DNA of 45,772 nucleotides, from the NCBI GenBank assembly GCA_029555925.1, contig JAKPQU010000042.1, positions 1 through 45,772 of the forward strand, in the 5' to 3' direction. Each line of letters begins with the position of its first letter. Position 1 is the first letter of the stretch. Shown here one piece after another: positions 42,536-45,772 of the stretch. Under the pieces are notes generated by a model, which was not told the origin of the DNA, ran no database searches, and saw only the letters and a list, made by a program, of their open reading frames with translations. This DNA is from Bacillota bacterium (GTDB lineage Bacteria > Eremiobacterota > SpSt-956 > JAKJGF01). Both the position numbers and the translations under genes were made by a program.

Positions 42536-43842
42536 TTATCAGGTTTCTCCTGTTTCTTTTTTCTTATAAAAATACCTTCCTTTGAAGGGTCCAGCAGAGA
42601 ATAACGTTTTATGGCATTTATATACTTTTCGTTCAATTCCGTACCTTTCCATAAAAAAGGAAAGCCACTTCCGCTTACAATATCCCTTGAAAGAATCATA
42701 CCTGCTTTTAAATCTTCTATATGCAGTTCCTCTTCAAGAACATTCGTGGAAGGTAATTGTTCCTGATAGAGTTCTGTTGCTGCTTCTTCAATAAGATGAT
42801 ATAACTGGGGGTCAAATTTCCTTACAAGTTCTTCTTTAAATTTATTCATAGCAAATCTTATTACATTATCTCCTCTGAATTTTCCCATGGTTCTATCCAT
42901 AAAATCTGCCACTGCAATAATCCTTGACCCTAAAGGTATATCTTTCCCCATCAATTTATCAGGAAAACCCTGGCCGTTAAATCTTTCATGGTGATGCCTT
43001 ATAAGTATTCCGGCGTCTCTCATGTCTTCTACGGGATCAATAACTGCCTGGGCTCTTATGGGATGAAGCATATATTCTTTCATGTCTTTCGCCGCCATAT
43101 CATCGAAATCTTTTGTAAGAATGGAATCGTTGAGACCTATTTTCCCTATATCATGAAGCAGAGAAGCTATATTTATATTTTTTATTTCCTCTTCCGGCAG
43201 ATTCATTTTTTTCGCTATTTTTACAGACATTTCACAGACATTTTTGGAATGATTTCTGATGGAAGTGTTACGCAGCTCAAGGAGCTTGGAAAAGGCTATG
43301 ATTGTATCATCAAAATTTTCTTTCAATCTCTGGCTTTTAGCTACAATATCTACTGTCTGTTCCTGTACTATTTTAGCAAGTTTCATATTCCATTGTTTCA
43401 GCGCTTCGTTCTGCTTGCTTACAATTTCTGAGAGTCTCTGATTTTCTTTAGTGAGATGATATTTTTTAACTGCATCTTTTATAACACAGATAAATTCCTC
43501 ATCATTCCAGGGTTTGGATATATATCTGTAAGCTCCGCCTCTGTTTATTGCGGCTATGGCTACTTTTATGTCAGAATAACCTGTAAGCATTATCCTCACA
43601 GTATCAGGCAATATCTTTTTTGCCTCTTCAAGTAATTCTACTCCTGTCATACCCGGCATACACATGTCTGAAACAATAACAGCAATGTCTTTTTTGTCAT
43701 TCATCACTCTCAGAGCTTCTTTACCGGAAGAAGCAGTGGTAATATTTAATTCTTCATCTTCCAGCAATCTTCGCAGGCTTCTTAATATATTTAATTCATC
43801 ATCTACAATCAATATTTTTGGAACCATCGAAGTCCCATTCAT
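42532..43842 (-). CDS. Response regulator with HD-GYP phosphodiesterase domain
   Basis: The 436-residue protein has a receiver (KILIVDDELNILRSLRRLLE; acceptor Asp 59 in VIVSDMCMPGMTG; KPWNDEEF typical of RpfG-like regulators), a short coiled coil, and an HD-GYP domain at about 180-350: ASLLHDIGKIGLNDSI and HHERFNGQGFPDKLMGKDIP. HD-GYP enzymes degrade cyclic di-GMP; the third motif reads GFP instead of GYP, a tolerated variant in some members. The C-terminal domain (about 365-430) repeats the small domain of the next gene. GAGGTG lies 8 nt upstream of the ATG. The start overlaps the stop of a 37-codon leader ORF derived from the dispersed element. Confidence 0.9.
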   Translation of the reverse strand: MNGTSMVPKILIVDDELNILRSLRRLLEDEELNITTASSGKEALRVMNDKKDIAVIVSDMCMPGMTGVELLEEAKKILPDTVRIMLTGYSDIKVAIAAINRGGAYRYISKPWNDEEFICVIKDAVKKYHLTKENQRLSEIVSKQNEALKQWNMKLAKIVQEQTVDIVAKSQRLKENFDDTIIAFSKLLELRNTSIRNHSKNVCEMSVKIAKKMNLPEEEIKNINIASLLHDIGKIGLNDSILTKDFDDMAAKDMKEYMLHPIRAQAVIDPVEDMRDAGILIRHHHERFNGQGFPDKLMGKDIPLGSRIIAVADFMDRTMGKFRGDNVIRFAMNKFKEELVRKFDPQLYHLIEEAATELYQEQLPSTNVLEEELHIEDLKAGMILSRDIVSGSGFPFLWKGTELNEKYINAIKRYSLLDPSKEGIFIRKKKQEKPDK

Positions 43843-43952
43843 TTTTCACACCTCGTTAAGAAAATTAATATACTGAGATGAGCATAAATAATATAATCAT
43901 AACCCGTCACGGGTGGAAAACCTCTGTTATAGTTAGTTTCGTAACTATCCAT
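43839..43952 (-). CDS. Leader-element-derived upstream ORF, ATGA-coupled
   Basis: A 37-codon frame runs from ATG at 43952 to TGA at 43841-43839. It begins [20 protein letters not shown], the first eight residues matching the starts of the proteins at 25494 and 34150. GAGGT precedes its ATG. Its TGA overlaps the ATG of the HD-GYP regulator (ATGA, 43842-43839), the arrangement of translationally coupled genes. The peptide itself shows no family; it may be a by-product of the inserted element or a regulatory leader. Confidence 0.6.
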   Translation of the reverse strand: MDSYETNYNRGFPPVTGYDYIIYAHLSILIFLTRCEK

Positions 43953-44066
43953 AAATGATGACCTCGTAATGCGTAAAGCGTAATGCGTGATGCGCAGAGA
44001 TTAAACCCGTCACGCGTTACGCGTCACGACGACTTAAATTCTAATAAGTTATGAAATACACTATCA
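43927..44066 (-). repeat. Dispersed leader element, copy C
   Basis: Minus-strand copy running from the AT-rich block (44066-44026) through GTGACGC and CATTACG heptamers, GAGGTCATCATTT, the ATG at 43952 and codons DSYETNY. Compared with A and B it has silent and near-silent changes (TAC for TAT, AAC for AAA) and the shorter heptamer count of copy A. It faces the HD-GYP operon. Confidence 0.92.
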
Positions 44067-44139
44067 ATACTTATGCTCAGGTCAGTAATTCATCATTAAC
44101 AATCAGTATCCAGGGAAGTATATAATGTTTTTTGATATG

Positions 44140-44955
44140 TTACACTTCGTCAAAAACCAGTATAATTCCTTCCTGCCCATCATTGCTCTGCATAAGTACA
44201 CCCCTGATTTTAAGCTCTCTGCCATTTACTGACATTATTTCACATAGATATTTATTCTGAATAACTCTGTCTGTAAAATTATTTAAATTTTTTTCAAATA
44301 TGTCCCTTCTGTCTGTACCTATCATAATCCTTCCTGTATCTCCGAAAAAATCCATTGCTTTCCTGTTACATTGCACTATAATGTCATCAATATCTATACC
44401 TACTACTCCTGCAGGCATTGAATCCAGTATATTCTGAGCTATTGAAAGAACTCTGTTCTGAAACATAAGTTCAGATGTTCTCTCTGAAACTATTCTTTCA
44501 AGATTTGCATTCAATTCTCTGAGTTCTTCATTTTTTGCTTTGAGTTCATTTGCAAGGTTCAGATTTTTTTTGTTAAGAGAATACCATTCTATGGAATTGG
44601 ATATAGTAATCTTTAGATCATCGTCATTCCATGGTTTAGGTATAAATTTATATATTTGCCCTTCATTTATAGCTTCAACTATGGACGCAGTATCTGCATA
44701 ACCTGAAAATACAATCCTTACCGTATCAGGCCACTTACGGAAGACCTGCCCCAGGAATTCCACTCCGTTCATCCCCAGCATTTTATAATCACTTATTACC
44801 ACATGAACAGGATATTCACGTTCAATGACAGAAAGTCCTTCTTCTCCTGAATTTGCAGTGAGTATTTCATAATCATCATCCATGAAGAGCCTTTCTATGG
44901 CTTTAAGGACATTTCTTTCATCATCTACAAACAGAATTTTTACTGGATCGTTCAT
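44140..44955 (-). CDS. Response regulator with PAS output domain
   Basis: The 271-residue protein has a receiver (KILFVDDERNVLKAIERLFM; acceptor Asp 56 in VVISDYKMLGMNG; KPWNDDDL), a coiled-coil linker (about 130-165, LKAKNEELRELNANLERIVS), and a PAS domain (about 170-271, NILDSMPAGVVGIDIDDIIV). There is no DNA-binding or catalytic domain, so it probably works through protein contacts, perhaps with the kinase encoded just upstream. AGGAGAA precedes the ATG. The receiver is closely similar to that of the HD-GYP regulator, suggesting duplication. Confidence 0.88.
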   Translation of the reverse strand: MNDPVKILFVDDERNVLKAIERLFMDDDYEILTANSGEEGLSVIEREYPVHVVISDYKMLGMNGVEFLGQVFRKWPDTVRIVFSGYADTASIVEAINEGQIYKFIPKPWNDDDLKITISNSIEWYSLNKKNLNLANELKAKNEELRELNANLERIVSERTSELMFQNRVLSIAQNILDSMPAGVVGIDIDDIIVQCNRKAMDFFGDTGRIMIGTDRRDIFEKNLNNFTDRVIQNKYLCEIMSVNGRELKIRGVLMQSNDGQEGIILVFDEV

Positions 44956-44971
44956 AAATTATTTCTCCTAT

Positions 44972-45115
44972 CGTGACGGGGGTAATCGTAACGCGTAACG
45001 CGTAACGCTTGCCGGGTGATGCGTGATGCGTGTTTTACCGATACCGGGCGACCACAGTGGGTCGCCCCTGCTTTTCACGACTCACCACTCACGACTCACT
45101 ACTCACGACTACCGG
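44972..45115. repeat. Composite heptamer element with GGGCGACC hairpin
   Basis: Minus strand: GTCGTGAGTAGTGAGTCGTG (contains the kinase-fragment stop), hairpin GGGCGACC-N6-GGTCGCCC (45046-45067), GGTATCGGTAAAACACGCAT, CATCACC, then CGTTACGCGTTACGCGTTAC and CGTCACGATAGGAG into the next gene. Confidence 0.9.
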
Positions 45116-45676
45116 TATCTTCACAGTAAACACAGTCCCTTTACCTAATGTACTTTCCACCGTTATATCTCCCTTATGTTTTTTTATTATATCATAGATA
45201 ATACTCAGGCCAAGGCCTGTTCCTATTCCTACTTCTTTCGTAGTAAAAAAAGGCTCGAAAATCTTATTTAAATATTCTTCTTTTATGCCGCATCCCGTAT
45301 CGCCTATGGATATACATATATAGTCGCCGTCATACCATGTTTTTATAAAAATTTCTCCCTCTTTTTCTATAGCCTGAGACGCATTTACAAGTAAATTCAT
45401 AAATACCTGGGTTAGCTGCTGTGGATAACATGATATTTTCGGTAAATCTCCATATTCTTTTATTACCTTTGCTTTATATTTAATTTCATTCCATACTATA
45501 TTCAATGTACGCTCAATAGATTCATTTATATCTGCATGCCTGAGATCGGCTCCTTCATCAATCCTTGAAAAACTTTTTAAATCCTGGACTATTTTTGAGA
45601 CTCTTTCTGTACCTTCGAGAGATTCTTTTATCAGTTCTTTTATGTCTTCTGTAATATAATCGATTTTTAACTCGTA
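45089..45676 (-). pseudogene. Histidine kinase C-terminal fragment, 5' end lost
   Basis: The frame holds the dimerisation helix end (ELIKESLEGTERVSKIVQDL then KSFSRIDEGADLRHADINES) and a full ATPase domain: [52 protein letters not shown]. Upstream it can be read in frame to about 45676; beyond that the translation no longer looks like a kinase and a stop lies at 45731-45733. The phospho-acceptor His and any sensor domain are therefore missing. A shorter TTG-started frame begins at 45505. The break coincides with GC-rich hairpin DNA. The last residues VVSSES and the stop derive from GTGAGTC heptamers. Confidence 0.7.
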
Positions 45677-45772
45677 GCTAAGCCACCGACAATGTCGGTG
45701 GTGGGGCGTGGGGGCGGAGGCCCCACACCTTTAGGCTTTGCAACATTGTTGCAGAGCCGCGTTATATGTTGT
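45674..45772. mobile_element. GC-rich multi-hairpin segment, likely mobile-element end
   Basis: Three hairpins follow in 76 bp: CCACCGACAATGTCGGTGG (45683-45701), GTGGGGC...GCCCCAC (45701-45726) and GGCTTTGCAAC-ATT-GTTGCAGAGCC (45734-45758). Base composition differs sharply from the surroundings and the kinase frame stops here. The layout is compatible with an IS200/IS605-type end, but no transposase is in the window. Confidence 0.5.

Noticed and set aside
45683..45772. Integron attC site
   Set aside because: The hairpins and GCGTTAT end are suggestive, but the RYYYAAC/GTTRRRY core pair is not found and no integrase is seen.

Overview
The window is AT-rich chromosomal DNA of a flagellated, diderm (Gram-negative type) bacterium. 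It encodes a P-ring protein (FlgI), ADP-heptose synthesis enzymes for lipopolysaccharide (GmhA, HldA-type kinase, GmhB), and a large set of hybrid histidine kinases and cyclic-di-GMP/HDOD regulators. I cannot place it in a phylum. The gene mix and the very heavy load of short intergenic repeats suggest a deep, poorly sampled lineage rather than a model proteobacterium.

Layout. 0-15 kb is a mostly minus-strand flagellar block: a FlhB C-domain homologue (+), then flgM-flgN-flgK-flgL behind a sigma-28-like promoter, fliM, flgI, a TPR protein, fliW-csrA, a LuxR-type response regulator, and flaG-fliD-fliS plus a FliT/FlgN-like chaperone behind a second, near-consensus sigma-28 promoter. 15-21.6 kb holds a TPR glycosyltransferase, a deoxyhypusine-synthase-like protein, the three heptose genes and RNase D. 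21.7-29.9 kb holds four genes of unknown function centred on an AAA+ ATPase, split by two convergent glycosyltransferases. 30-34 kb has enolase, a Met/Gly-rich M15 peptidase and a secreted copper-amine-oxidase-N-like protein. 34-45.5 kb is a two-component cluster: three kinases on +, then HD-GYP regulator, small domain protein, HDOD protein, a PAS response regulator and a kinase fragment on -. The fragment's 5' end is replaced by GC-rich hairpin DNA resembling a mobile-element end.

The most unusual feature is between the genes. Almost every intergenic region carries 7-bp tandem arrays (GTGANNN, commonly GTGACGC, GTGATGC, GTGAGTC, GTGAAGA). Several follow a fixed grammar: GTGA heptamers that overlap the stop codon of the upstream gene, a central hairpin, TCAC heptamers in the opposite sense, palindromic CGTNACG heptamers, then the start of the next gene. 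Because the period is 7, the GTGA strand supplies a TGA stop in all three frames within 21 nt. At least nine genes here end on such a repeat-encoded TGA and carry repeat-derived C-terminal residues.

A second dispersed element of about 140 bp contains an AT-rich block, heptamers, a GAGGT ribosome-binding site, an ATG and the first nine codons (MDSYETNYK). It occurs in full three times: it supplies the start and N-terminus of a glycosyltransferase and of a PAS kinase, and makes a 37-codon upstream ORF with ATGA coupling to the HD-GYP operon. A fourth, partial copy lies at 11.27 kb. This looks like a portable expression-start module and is the best candidate for something undescribed.
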